Shown: positions 8,123 through 15,689 of the stretch, in pieces | How the letters are laid out: each line of letters begins with the position of its first letter | Position numbering within the stretch: position 1 is the first letter of the stretch | Assembly: GCF_014697025.1 (NCBI RefSeq) | Contig: NZ_JACJRC010000035.1 | Coordinates: forward strand, 1 to 46,850 | Length of the DNA stretch: 46,850 nt | Source: Alkalinema sp. FACHB-956 | GTDB taxonomy: Bacteria > Cyanobacteriota > Cyanobacteriia > Leptolyngbyales > Leptolyngbyaceae | Direction: 5' to 3' | Notes under the pieces: model-generated | What the model saw: the letters and a program-made list of their open reading frames with translations, nothing else | Databases searched by the model: none | What the model was told of the DNA's origin: nothing | Program-made: the position numbers and the translations under genes

Positions 8123-9624
8123 TACTCGCCATACTTAGCTTTTAAGCTCTCAAGCCACCGCTTACCCTCTCCAAATTTGCGGCCACCGGCACCAAACTCA
8201 AAGACATCACGAATGGTTGCAGTGGGTGAGAGGTTCAAAGCTTGCAACGCAGCCCACAGAGCCTGTTCTCGATCGGCTTCCAGCCATTGCCCCACGGCTT
8301 TGGCATCCTCCTTTTGGCCCTTGGTAATCAGCAAATTGATTGCATTGATTAATGCGGTTTTTAGCTCATCTGAGGAGGGTTCATAGGCATCGTTGTCATC
8401 AAATGACGGCTCCTCAATGTCCGTGCTGAGTAAGGATTCTAGGAATTGCCGATCGACGGTTTGGGGTGGGGGACTAGAGGTCGTGGCTACAAGTTCGATC
8501 GGATCACCATTGTTATCCAACTCGGGAACCGAAGCTGGGAACCATTCACCGTTGGAGTATACCAGGGCAGGGCGTTTGACCCCTTCTAAAGCGTGGGTGA
8601 GACGGTCGCGCAGTCCTTTGTTTTGTTGAACCCCGAGCTTGAGCATACTGGTGTCTTTCATGGCTTTCCCGATGCCTTCACGACCCGGAAAAATCAGCGT
8701 CATTTCATCGCGGGTTTCAGCATTGCTGCCAAAGACCTCGGAGTTCATATTGGTGGATACTTGGCAGAGCCGACGGCGGATTTTTCGGGTAACAGATTCG
8801 TAATTAAGCTTCCACTCCTCAACGGTCTTAGCGACCTTTCGGCCTTGGGACTGGAGGCGTTTTAGCGTTGCTTTACCTTCCTCTAAGACAATCAGCCGAG
8901 CAGGAAAATCACGTTTGCCCAGACGATACTGTGCAATATCTTGCGTGATGAATTTATTATCCTCCGCCATTCGCGTCACCATTTGTGCATAGTCATAGAG
9001 GACTTCACAGCCTGCCCAGTCTGCCTCAGACCCATAGATATCAAAGACGGTGATGGAGGCATTAAGAATATGCTTACCAAGGTACTTAACCAGGACGGAC
9101 TTACCGCCTCCCATCTTGGCAACCACCCCTAAAATGGGATGCCGATCGGCGTCTCTTAGGTCATGCCAATCAAAAAAGGGGATTTCTTGGGTCGTTGATA
9201 ATACCGATGCTGGAGCCGTCGATACACCTTGAGAAGCCTCCGGGGGGGGGCCTGAGGGCTCGGAGCCATTCCCCGTCGGGTTCACAGTCTCAGCCGCAAC
9301 GTCCACCACATAATCCGCCATCCACGGATTCTCGGCATAGAACTCTTCAGCTGCTTGGAACTGTGCCTTGAGCTGTTCCCCTTGCAGTCTGGCATCGGCA
9401 TAGATTTGACGGTTTCTGATGGCGATCTGTGCGTCAATATCGTCGAGGTAGGCATGTCTCCGCTGTTGTTCCACCTGGTACAACAAAGCGGAGGACAACG
9501 CCATCGATGAAGCTGCTGCTGCTAACCGTAATGGCAGTAACTGAGTGCCCCCGATCGACGCGATCGCGGCTGTCAAAATGGATCCTCCCATCAGAAGACC
9601 CATGGTCATAGGACGTTGGGCCAT
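8122..9624 (-). CDS. Membrane-anchored P-loop ATPase (HerA/FtsK/VirD4-like)
   Basis: A 500-residue protein. Two hydrophobic N-terminal segments (about 6-25 and 30-48) are followed by a helical region (52-95), a Pro/Ser-rich linker (112-148) and a P-loop domain. Walker A is AKMGGGKS (169-176), with Ala in place of the usual first Gly; Walker B is LIVLEE. The fold suggests a DNA-pumping or coupling ATPase, as in FtsK, TraB or VirD4, but I cannot place it in a named family. The C-terminal 130 residues are acidic, then helical. It is the last gene of the overlapping small-protein operon, with start TAATG and a GGAGG ribosome site. The likely job is powering DNA or protein movement by a membrane complex built from the other products. 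Confidence 0.72.
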   Translation of the reverse strand: MAQRPMTMGLLMGGSILTAAIASIGGTQLLPLRLAAAASSMALSSALLYQVEQQRRHAYLDDIDAQIAIRNRQIYADARLQGEQLKAQFQAAEEFYAENPWMADYVVDVAAETVNPTGNGSEPSGPPPEASQGVSTAPASVLSTTQEIPFFDWHDLRDADRHPILGVVAKMGGGKSVLVKYLGKHILNASITVFDIYGSEADWAGCEVLYDYAQMVTRMAEDNKFITQDIAQYRLGKRDFPARLIVLEEGKATLKRLQSQGRKVAKTVEEWKLNYESVTRKIRRRLCQVSTNMNSEVFGSNAETRDEMTLIFPGREGIGKAMKDTSMLKLGVQQNKGLRDRLTHALEGVKRPALVYSNGEWFPASVPELDNNGDPIELVATTSSPPPQTVDRQFLESLLSTDIEEPSFDDNDAYEPSSDELKTALINAINLLITKGQKEDAKAVGQWLEADREQALWAALQALNLSPTATIRDVFEFGAGGRKFGEGKRWLESLKAKYGE

Positions 9625-9947
9625 TAGGAACCTCCGAGCAGTAAGTCCCAGTGGGCCAACAACACAGCCGCCAAGCTCGCCAGACTCATGACCCAGAATT
9701 GGGCATCCCGGTACGCGATCGCAACGATCGTCAATGCTAACAACCCAAACGTGCCAACAATCCAGCAGAAGGGCGCAAATAGCGGAATAGTACGACTCAG
9801 CAGAAAGAGGAATAACCCCGAAGAAAGCACCATCAGAATTCGTGCAATTTGGTGCATTGCGTCAATTGTTGTGAAGCCAGGATGCTGCTGGTGCTGAAAT
9901 TGATAATCCTGAAATTCGGAATACTCATCATTAAACAGTGGAAACAT
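9624..9947 (-). CDS. Small membrane protein, three predicted helices
   Basis: A 107-residue protein with a polar N-terminus rich in Gln, Phe and His (1-30), then hydrophobic segments near 34-50, 56-78 and 84-103. The stop and the ATPase start overlap as TAATG, so translation is coupled. A GAGG lies nine bases before its ATG. It is a natural membrane partner for the ATPase. I recognise no family. Confidence 0.72.
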   Translation of the reverse strand: MFPLFNDEYSEFQDYQFQHQQHPGFTTIDAMHQIARILMVLSSGLFLFLLSRTIPLFAPFCWIVGTFGLLALTIVAIAYRDAQFWVMSLASLAAVLLAHWDLLLGGS

Positions 9948-9992
9948 TTCCTACAACCTCTTAGCAAGAAACAAGAAACAAATGGAGCAATC

Positions 9993-10715
9993 TTAGCGAC
10001 CAAACCAATTCACCATACGATCGAACCAGCCAATCCCACGGCCATGAGCCCCTTGTGTCCCATGGGTCAGGAGTTCCATTCTGCGTTTTTGCTGGTTGGC
10101 TTGCAGATTGTCTACCATCATCTTGGTGCGCGCGATCGGAATACGTTCCTGCTCCTTGCGCTCTGCACGGCGATGTTTCATGGCGATGAGTTGCAAGGTG
10201 GTTTGGAAATTCAACTCGCCCAGTGCTTGCTGGGATTGTTGTTCCGCACGCATAATGCCAATTTTGCGGTGAGCTTCCTGATTGAGGTGCTGAAGGTGGC
10301 TGCGATAGCCTTGGTCAGCCAGCCATGCATCCAATACTGCCTTGTCGATTTGCTTGGCGGCAGTGGTGCCCGCTTTGAGGATCCTCTGAACAAACTGTTC
10401 ATATTCAAGCTGGCCTTGAATCAGGGCTTCAAAGTGCTGCTCTAAAATCGGAAGAATCTGCTGTAAGTCTTTCATGCGCTTGGCGCGATCGGCAAATTCG
10501 GCCAACTCAAGATCGCTCATTTCACCAATGCGAGCTAAGTCAATGCCAAATAGGCGATTTACGGATCTCAGCGCTGCACCTCCGTGGGAGGCCACATGGG
10601 AATGAATGTTGTGGTTTCCCCGCCCGCCGCCTGATTGCTGGGCATATCGACCAGGGTTAGGCGTGGTGGGAATAACTGTGGGTAGTCTGCCGGGACTGTG
10701 AATTAGGTTGGGCAT
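9993..10715 (-). CDS. Hypothetical coiled-coil protein of the membrane operon
   Basis: A 240-residue soluble protein: a Gly/Pro/His-rich N-terminus (1-50), a long Gln-, Ala- and Arg-rich helical region (60-215) likely to form coiled coils, and a C-terminal amphipathic end (GIGWFDRMVNWFGR) that could touch the membrane. The start overlaps the preceding gene by 59 bases. AGGAG eight bases before the ATG supports it, so the overlap looks genuine. No membrane helix is visible. It may be a cytoplasmic scaffold for the membrane complex, which is inference from position only. Confidence 0.68.
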   Translation of the reverse strand: MPNLIHSPGRLPTVIPTTPNPGRYAQQSGGGRGNHNIHSHVASHGGAALRSVNRLFGIDLARIGEMSDLELAEFADRAKRMKDLQQILPILEQHFEALIQGQLEYEQFVQRILKAGTTAAKQIDKAVLDAWLADQGYRSHLQHLNQEAHRKIGIMRAEQQSQQALGELNFQTTLQLIAMKHRRAERKEQERIPIARTKMMVDNLQANQQKRRMELLTHGTQGAHGRGIGWFDRMVNWFGR

Positions 10716-11004
10716 AGTGAGAACTCCTGAAAGAGATGAGAATTAAGCCGAGACCCAGTAAGCAAATGAACAGCGACGCCACTCGCACCCAGGCTTCGGT
10801 GGTGGTGTCTTTGGGAACCGGTAAACCATAGATGTTGTTGAGCGCGTCAATGAGGCCATCATCGTCGCCGCTGTAGTGAAAGGTGGTTCTGTCAGGCCGA
10901 ATATCAATTTGACAACTCACATGCACGGGGCGCGGGGCGATTGGGAAAGGGGCGATCGGGGGCGCGGTAACCAGAGGTTGCTCCACTAGCGGAGTCTCAT
11001 TCAC
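10657..11004 (-). CDS. Small single-pass membrane protein
   Basis: A 115-residue protein with a Pro-rich N-terminus, a central stretch with DIRPDRTTFHYSGDDDGLID, and one hydrophobic helix near residues 73-93, then a polar tail. It begins with GTG in a GTGA overlap with the upstream stop, and a GGGAG sits just before it. No family is recognised. The compact overlaps on both sides place it firmly in the operon. Confidence 0.68.
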   Translation of the reverse strand: MNETPLVEQPLVTAPPIAPFPIAPRPVHVSCQIDIRPDRTTFHYSGDDDGLIDALNNIYGLPVPKDTTTEAWVRVASLFICLLGLGLILISFRSSHYAQPNSQSRQTTHSYSHHA

Positions 11005-11333
11005 GGTTTACTCTCCCTTTGGTGGCGTAATTGGTTGATGGCCTGGAGCCGCAATTGCCCTCGGGTAATGCCTTCTGCCGTTTCGGTTTCCCAGTGATTC
11101 ACCACACACCAAGGATCGCCATAACAAGGAGACTTGGGAGACTGAGACTCTTTGACCGCTGTATTCCACACATCACGCGCGATCGCACTAAGAACAACGT
11201 TGGTATCTTGGTTGTCTTCCGCCTTGTGAGCACCGGGGATAGAAGCCATTCCACCCACGATCGTCACGCAGGCACAACCGATACAGAGCCAAGTGGTTCC
11301 TCCCCAATCCAAAGGGTTAAATTTAGCTTGCAT
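11001..11333 (-). CDS. Small membrane or exported protein
   Basis: A 110-residue protein with one hydrophobic segment (about 13-33) near the N-terminus, then a polar domain containing two Cys (CYGDPWC). Two close Cys after an N-terminal anchor suggest that the domain faces the oxidising side of the membrane. The start overlaps the end of the 45-residue gene by 11 bases, and the stop overlaps the next gene as GTGA. No family is recognised. Confidence 0.68.
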   Translation of the reverse strand: MQAKFNPLDWGGTTWLCIGCACVTIVGGMASIPGAHKAEDNQDTNVVLSAIARDVWNTAVKESQSPKSPCYGDPWCVVNHWETETAEGITRGQLRLQAINQLRHQRESKP

Positions 11334-11460
11334 AGGTCACCTCATAGATGGCGAAAAGGGTGCCCATTGCAGGAATGATGAACGGAGAGAGAGAGTAGGT
11401 AATCATGGCAAGTCCCGCCATGCAAACAACTGCGCATGTTTTACGAATGAGGCTTTCCAT
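11323..11460 (-). CDS. Very small two-helix membrane protein (45 residues)
   Basis: ATG 11460 to TAA 11323 encodes a 45-residue, strongly hydrophobic peptide with two short helices around a LSPFIIP turn. AAGGA eight bases before the ATG is a good ribosome site. The gene fills the only gap in an otherwise overlapping array: its start lies 20 bases inside the preceding gene and its end 11 bases inside the next one. Size, hydrophobicity and placement all argue that it is real. No family is recognised. Confidence 0.65.
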   Translation of the reverse strand: MESLIRKTCAVVCMAGLAMITYSLSPFIIPAMGTLFAIYEVTYAS

Positions 11461-11725
11461 CAGTGATTTCCTTCACGACTTTGATAGCAGTAATCACCAA
11501 GGGAATCGCAGCGATCGGACTGAGCGGAAGCACTAAACTCAGGACAGCGTAGCTTAGACATCCTAGTAAAGCGCCTGCGGTGGTGATTCCCCTGGCCCGG
11601 TGATGAACTTGCAGCGAGATCAATCCATGGAGCTGACCGATCGCTTCTAGGCGGGGCGTCAGATCTGGAACCCTGAAAGGATCCCGGCCAAAGGGCGTTG
11701 ATTGGCCTCCCGATCGGCTTCCCAC
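11441..11725 (-). CDS. Small membrane protein (about 94 residues)
   Basis: The frame opens with a GTG at 11725 and overlaps the previous gene by 67 bases. The true start may be later, since no strong ribosome site marks this one. The first half is polar and basic; the second half (about 48-85) is a long hydrophobic stretch, probably two helices around a PLSPIAAIP turn, then a basic end. The similar LSP turn in the 45-residue neighbour hints that the two may be related or pack together. The function is unknown. Confidence 0.6.
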   Translation of the reverse strand: MGSRSGGQSTPFGRDPFRVPDLTPRLEAIGQLHGLISLQVHHRARGITTAGALLGCLSYAVLSLVLPLSPIAAIPLVITAIKVVKEITDGKPHS

Positions 11726-12393
11726 TGTTCTTCATCAATCCAGGCTTGAATTTCGTCCACAGTCAGGTCAGTCCCTAACGCTGTAAAACGGGAACCGAAG
11801 TCCGTCCAAAGGGTTTCAGCGGTTGCTTGAGAACTCCCCAGAAACTGGTCGTATAGTTCGCCTTTAAGGGATTCAAGTTCCGCATCCAGAACAACAGCAT
11901 CCGCAATGTGGGTAAGAGGTTCGTGCAGACCTCCAATCATGGCTGCAAATTCGTGGAGTCCTCCAGCCACATTAGACATAAAGCTGTTGGCATAGCTGTG
12001 GAGATAATTGTCGGAATCGGTTCTGCCTTGTTGTTGGGCAGCAGAGATGGCCGATCGACTCATTTTCTGTTGAGCCTCCACCATTGCGCCTTGGGTCTTT
12101 TGTTGTTGGCGTTGGCGAAGTTGAGCAGTGGTCAGTTTGCCCTCACGAGAGCTTTGCGCGTTGCCACTTCCCGAACTTCCGCAGGGCTGACCACTTCCCG
12201 ATTTTCGTCCGGGGGCTTTGGTCTTGGTCCGTTTGGAAGTGGCGGAAGTGCGTAATTCATCGGCTTGCTCAATGAGTGCTGTCAGCTCCGCAGAGTCATC
12301 TTCATAGCGATCTTTCAGCTCAATGTCCAGACTGGCGGAGACTTCCACGAGGAGTTCCATTCCATAAAGTTCTGTCAGTTCTTCGATCGTCAT
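11659..12393 (-). CDS. Hypothetical soluble protein with low-complexity linker
   Basis: A 244-residue protein with an acidic N-terminal helical part (1-55), a basic Ser/Gly/Gln-rich linker (55-120), and a C-terminal domain with DAELESLKGELYDQF and TVDEIQAWIDEEQWEAD helices. There is no membrane helix. It starts in an ATGA overlap with the previous gene. It may be a regulator or assembly factor of the operon; I recognise no family. Confidence 0.68.
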   Translation of the reverse strand: MTIEELTELYGMELLVEVSASLDIELKDRYEDDSAELTALIEQADELRTSATSKRTKTKAPGRKSGSGQPCGSSGSGNAQSSREGKLTTAQLRQRQQQKTQGAMVEAQQKMSRSAISAAQQQGRTDSDNYLHSYANSFMSNVAGGLHEFAAMIGGLHEPLTHIADAVVLDAELESLKGELYDQFLGSSQATAETLWTDFGSRFTALGTDLTVDEIQAWIDEEQWEADREANQRPLAGILSGFQI

Positions 12394-12683
12394 GGTTCAA
12401 CTCCATATTGTTTGAAAGCGAGATTGAGCAAAACGGGCTGAGTTCGCAGTTTGGCGTAGAGTTGTCGGCTATGGATCCCTGGAGCTAAGGCCAGAAAGCG
12501 GCGCATTCTTTGGATTTCCAAGAGTTCTGTTTCAGTCAGGGGGCTACGGATGGGGATCCCCAAGGCTTTGAGATCGCGAAGCAATCGTTTTCGATCTCGA
12601 TCTCCTAGCTGGTGCCGCGCTCCGGACGTGGTGTAGACAACGGTTTCACCACACTGCCATTGGGCTAGGCAAATCGTATTCAT
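12390..12683 (-). CDS. Small basic protein, first gene of the membrane-protein operon
   Basis: A 97-residue protein, rich in Arg and Leu, with possible helices at DRDRKRLLRDLKALG and ELLEIQRMRRFLAL. It might bind nucleic acid. Its ATG lies about 66 bases downstream of the expected transcription start of the promoter described here, and its stop overlaps the next gene as ATGA. No family is recognised. Confidence 0.62.
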   Translation of the reverse strand: MNTICLAQWQCGETVVYTTSGARHQLGDRDRKRLLRDLKALGIPIRSPLTETELLEIQRMRRFLALAPGIHSRQLYAKLRTQPVLLNLAFKQYGVEP

Positions 12684-12750
12684 GGGTATTGGATGTTCTA
12701 GGGTGGCACCACATTGGTACGGACTAAAGTTCCAGGGTGGTACGGGTTGA

Positions 12751-12783
12751 TTTAGATGTTAACATCTAAAAAGTAACTGTCAA
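12751..12783 (-). promoter_or_regulatory. Promoter of the membrane-protein operon, -10 inside a perfect 20-bp palindrome
   Basis: On the minus strand a consensus -35 TTGACA (12783-12778) is followed after 16 bases by TAACAT (12761-12756). That -10 lies inside a perfect palindrome, TTTAGATGTT plus its reverse complement (12751-12770). A protein bound there would block the polymerase. The divergent RHH protein is the obvious candidate repressor. Confidence 0.6.
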
Positions 12784-12801
12784 GATGTTAGAAAGATGTT
12801 A
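12783..12801 (+). promoter_or_regulatory. Tandem AGATGTTA boxes (candidate operator half-sites)
   Basis: AGATGTTA occurs at 12783-12790 and 12794-12801, 11 bp apart and so on the same helical face. A third copy is the left arm of the nearby palindrome (12754-12761). RHH proteins usually bind arrays of short repeats like this. Confidence 0.5.
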
Positions 12802-12814
12802 ATTAGTGACAGTC

Positions 12815-12842
12815 TTGCTAAAAATTACGAACCATCTACTAT
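12815..12842 (+). promoter_or_regulatory. Promoter of the divergent RHH gene
   Basis: TTGCTA (12815-12820), a 16-base spacer and TACTAT (12837-12842) precede the ATG at 12858, with GAGGGG as ribosome site. The AGATGTTA boxes lie just upstream of the -35, so one protein could control both directions. Confidence 0.5.
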
Positions 12843-12857
12843 GAGGGGTGCTACTCA

Positions 12858-13091
12858 ATGGATACCGAACAGATGGCGAAACGTATTAATGTCACGCTTT
12901 CTGACCCTTACCACGCCGATCTTCAGCGCTGGGCAGAAACGAGGGGGGAACCCCTGGCCACGTTTGCAACCTACCTGCTGAAATTAGCGATCGATGAGGC
13001 GAGACGGGCAGGGGAAATCCCTCCTGAACCTGTGCCCGAGAAAACTACGGGTAAAACCACAAAAAGTAAGGGGCGATCAACGAAGCGCTAA
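12858..13091 (+). CDS. Ribbon-helix-helix (CopG/Arc-like) DNA-binding protein
   Basis: A 77-residue protein. RINVTLSDPYHADLQRWA is a typical RHH strand followed by helix 1, and a second helix (LATFATYLLKLAIDEA) follows. The tail is Lys/Thr/Pro-rich and basic. RHH proteins dimerise and insert the strand into the major groove at short repeats. It is divergent from the membrane-protein operon across a region with a palindrome and AGATGTTA boxes, so it probably represses that operon and itself. A copy-number role is an alternative. Confidence 0.75.
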   Translation: MDTEQMAKRINVTLSDPYHADLQRWAETRGEPLATFATYLLKLAIDEARRAGEIPPEPVPEKTTGKTTKSKGRSTKR

Positions 13092-13321
13092 GGGGTGAGT
13101 GGCTCTGGAAAGCTCTCTAGATAGCGCGATGGCTTACTTCGGTCTGTGGAGTCTATTGCCAGCTTCTGCCCCACATTAATTGGTTCAAAAACGTTCCAAT
13201 GGAATCATTGAAAATACCTCACTTGATGGGTTTTCAGTGGTGCACTGATGGGGAGACACAATACTGATCGCTGAGGGTGAAAGATTGGCGATCGATGTTT
13301 CCACCCCATCAACAACGCAAA

Positions 13322-13522
13322 CTAGAACGCAGCGACACGAGCGGAATCGCTATACAACCAACAGCATTGACTTACTTTGAGCGGCTGCACCCCCAAGAAA
13401 GCCTTCCATCGCGCCAGCGTCGAGCGGGGGACTTGGTAACGTAGTCTGCGATGTAGAAAGTGCCGTAAGTCCCCAATCGACCACCGATGCTTTGAATAGG
13501 AGTCTGCACAAAGGATTGACAT
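13322..13522 (-). CDS. Possible small helix-turn-helix protein
   Basis: ATG 13522 gives a 66-residue protein. The stretch WSIGDLRHFLHRRL followed by VPRSTLARWKAFLGV looks like a MerR-type or transposon helix-turn-helix; the C-terminus ends abruptly after YSDSARVAAF and may be truncated. An upstream ATG (13564) would add 14 residues. It sits alone in the 580-base gap between two plus-strand RHH genes; I see no other gene in the gap. Confidence 0.4.
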   Translation of the reverse strand: MSILCADSYSKHRWSIGDLRHFLHRRLRYQVPRSTLARWKAFLGVQPLKVSQCCWLYSDSARVAAF

Positions 13523-13671
13523 GGTTGCGTGAGATAAATGGTGAGACCGCAGGATTAGTCCCATGGGATAGTCCCGTTATTTGTCCCACAGGTGGGCAAA
13601 AACATGACAACATGTAAGGTACATGTACTGAGTAAGTACTTTAACTGTTTGGAGGTTCAAAGGGATAAACT

Positions 13672-13881
13672 ATGTATATAAAACTGTTTTGTGCCTCCCC
13701 TGAAATGCCTTCGGAAAAGCCTCGGCTCACCATTTATCTCGACGCGGCCACCAAGGCTGAATTAGAGGTGTTAGCAGCCCTTAACGATCGCCCCGTCAGC
13801 AATTACGTGTTGCATTTGGTGAAACGAGAAATCCAGCAAGCTAAGGCATCAGGAGTTCTCACAGACAAGACTCAGCAGTGA
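13672..13881 (+). CDS. Ribbon-helix-helix-like small protein
   Basis: A 69-residue protein. The segment PRLTIYLDAATKAELEVLA is an RHH strand plus helix 1, followed by a second helix NYVLHLVKREIQQA. AGGGA seven bases before the ATG at 13672 supports this start; an internal Met at residue 12 lacks a ribosome site. It has the same architecture as the RHH protein about 600 bases upstream but low identity. It is likely a plasmid transcriptional regulator. The target is unknown. Confidence 0.65.
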   Translation: MYIKLFCASPEMPSEKPRLTIYLDAATKAELEVLAALNDRPVSNYVLHLVKREIQQAKASGVLTDKTQQ

Positions 13882-13964
13882 GGATGTACGCTAAACCCTG
13901 CGATCAAAAGATGAAGCAAGCCAAGTAAAAAAAGATTTTTTCAAGCAAACAAGGTGAACGACTC

Positions 13965-14552
13965 ATGACGATCGCCGTACAAAAATTGACGCTCAAAGAG
14001 TATCTGGCCTACGAAGACGGCACAGGGCATCGCTACGAATTAGTGGATGGAGAATTGGTTCAGATGCCTTTAGGGACTGGCAAGCACAGTGATATAAGTG
14101 ACTTCTTAACGGATGAATTCCGAGATGAAATCAACCGAACCGAACTGGATTGGATCGCAAAAGCCATGAAAATTGGGCTGCAATCCCCCAGAGGCAGCCG
14201 TTGGGAAACCTCCAGAATCCCAGATGTGGTGGTTTTGCCCTTAGAACAATGGGAATCAATGGCCGATCGTGAAGGATTCATTCCCCTGAATGAACCCCAG
14301 CCCATCCTGGTTGTCGAAGTCGTTAGTCCCTCCACTGTGGCGATCGACTATCGCGCCAAACACAGCGAATACGCGGTTTTAGACATTCCAGAATACTGGA
14401 TTGCTGATCCCATCGAGCAAAAAGTAACCGTCTGCACCTTGAAAGATGGCGCATACAGCGATCAAGTCTTCACAGGCACGCAGGTGATTACCTCCCAAAC
14501 TTTTCCTGGATTAAACCTGACTGCCGAACAAGTCTTGAGGGCGAAAAGATGA
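13965..14552 (+). CDS. Uma2 family (DUF820) endonuclease-like protein
   Basis: A 195-residue protein with the usual Uma2 order: LTLKEYLAYED, GHRYELVDGELVQM, RIPDVVVL, PILVVEVVSPST, KHSEYAVLDIPEYWIADP. These form the PD-(D/E)XK nuclease core (Asp in IPDVV, Glu in VVEVVS). The family is greatly expanded in cyanobacteria and often mobile; its biological role is not settled. AAGGTG lies eight bases before the ATG. It overlaps the next gene as ATGA, so the two are co-translated. Confidence 0.85.
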   Translation: MTIAVQKLTLKEYLAYEDGTGHRYELVDGELVQMPLGTGKHSDISDFLTDEFRDEINRTELDWIAKAMKIGLQSPRGSRWETSRIPDVVVLPLEQWESMADREGFIPLNEPQPILVVEVVSPSTVAIDYRAKHSEYAVLDIPEYWIADPIEQKVTVCTLKDGAYSDQVFTGTQVITSQTFPGLNLTAEQVLRAKR

Positions 14553-14860
14553 GCTTCACTACAGAGAAAGTTCAAGCCGCTGTCGATTCCATCTTGGAAA
14601 CCCTACAAGAAGGCACCAGCTCACTACACAGTGAGGCCCTAGCTGCCTTCAAAAGTGGCAACCACGATCGGGTTAAACGGCTAGCCAGCACTAACCTTGC
14701 GGATAGCTATTGCCGCTCCTTAGGCTATTTAGGATCCGCTTTAAAGCTCACGCCAAACACCGACACAATCTTGGCGGAAGCTGCAAGAGCCGCCGCAGAC
14801 TTCGCCAAAGAACGCGAGCTGCATCGGTTGAGCCAAGCAATTCATACCGCATTGAACTAA
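14549..14860 (+). CDS. Small helical protein coupled to a Uma2 nuclease
   Basis: A 103-residue all-helical protein (for example VQAAVDSILETLQEG and ILAEAARAAADFAKERE). It starts in an ATGA overlap with the Uma2 gene, so it is probably its partner, perhaps an inhibitor or adaptor. It has no membrane segment, and I recognise no family. Confidence 0.6.
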   Translation: MSFTTEKVQAAVDSILETLQEGTSSLHSEALAAFKSGNHDRVKRLASTNLADSYCRSLGYLGSALKLTPNTDTILAEAARAAADFAKERELHRLSQAIHTALN

Positions 14861-14902
14861 TGGGGAAATTGCAAACCTGAAAACCTGCCTTCTACCAGCA
14901 CA

Positions 14903-14928
14903 ACTCCTAAGTAAAACTCCTAAGTAAA
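14903..14928. repeat. Tandem 13-bp repeat before the second Uma2 gene
   Basis: ACTCCTAAGTAAA occurs twice in perfect tandem, at 14903-14915 and 14916-14928, a few bases before the Uma2 start at 14941. It may be a replication-slippage product or may affect translation initiation. Confidence 0.7.
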
Positions 14929-14940
14929 GAGTGAAGCTCT

Positions 14941-15573
14941 ATGACCATCGCAGTAGAACGCCCAACCCAGCTCAAGCCCTTCACTTTTGAGGAATTTCTA
15001 GCTCAATATGGCGATGACGATCGCTATGAACTCATTGATGGAGAGATATTTGATTTGGAAGCCACAGGCCCCCATGAAGAAGTTGCCGCGTTCATCGATC
15101 GCAAGCTAAATGTCCAAATCGACCATTCTGAACTCCCCTACTTCATTCCCCAACGCTGCTTGATTAAGCCTTTGGGCGATTGGACTGGACTCCGCCCTGA
15201 TCTCGTCGTACTCGATAAAACCCAGTTAAGTGCTGAACCCCTCTGGCCTAAAGAAGCCATCATCACGCTGGGTCACTCAGTCAAATTAGTCGTTGAAGTG
15301 GTCAGCAGCAATTGGCAAAATGACTATGCTCGGAAAGTCGATGAATACGCCATTTTAGGCATTCCAGAATATTGGATCGTAGATTATGCCGCGCTGGGCG
15401 GATTGGAATTCATCGGTCGCCCCAAACAACCCACCCTGACCATTTGCATCCTCGGTAACGATGGCTATTACGAAAAACAGCGATTACGAGGTGACGATCG
15501 CATTTGTTCCAGCATCTTCCCAAGCCTGAACCTCACCGCAGCCCAAGTCTTAAGCACAGGGAGTGGATGCTAG
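14941..15573 (+). CDS. Uma2 family (DUF820) endonuclease-like protein, second copy
   Basis: A 210-residue protein with FTFEEFLAQYGDDDRYELIDGE, RPDLVVLD, KLVVEVVSSNWQNDYARK and EYAILGIPEYWIVD. The PD-(D/E)XK positions are present, including Asp in RPDLVV and Glu in VVEVVS. It is clearly diverged from the copy at 13.97 kb, so this is not a fresh duplication. No partner gene follows. The role is unknown, as for the family. Confidence 0.83.
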   Translation: MTIAVERPTQLKPFTFEEFLAQYGDDDRYELIDGEIFDLEATGPHEEVAAFIDRKLNVQIDHSELPYFIPQRCLIKPLGDWTGLRPDLVVLDKTQLSAEPLWPKEAIITLGHSVKLVVEVVSSNWQNDYARKVDEYAILGIPEYWIVDYAALGGLEFIGRPKQPTLTICILGNDGYYEKQRLRGDDRICSSIFPSLNLTAAQVLSTGSGC

Positions 15574-15689
15574 TCACTGTTATGAGAAGATTGCGCAGAA
15601 TTAATCGCTATTATCGCGGTTACTGATCTATGATCTGAAAACTTCCCAAGGGAATTCGATCCCTCCAGAAGCGTGAGGCACAGATTCCC

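Noticed and set aside
8122-9624. Filamentous-phage Zot-like assembly ATPase with phage coat genes
   Set aside because: Size, two N-terminal membrane helices and the absence of recognisable coat or pIII-like proteins do not fit an inovirus; kept only as a remote alternative.
11460-11738. Alternative 92-codon minus-strand frame overlapping the 94-residue membrane protein
   Set aside because: Its product is Arg/Ser/Pro-rich without pattern, while the other frame has a clear hydrophobic segment and fits the operon.
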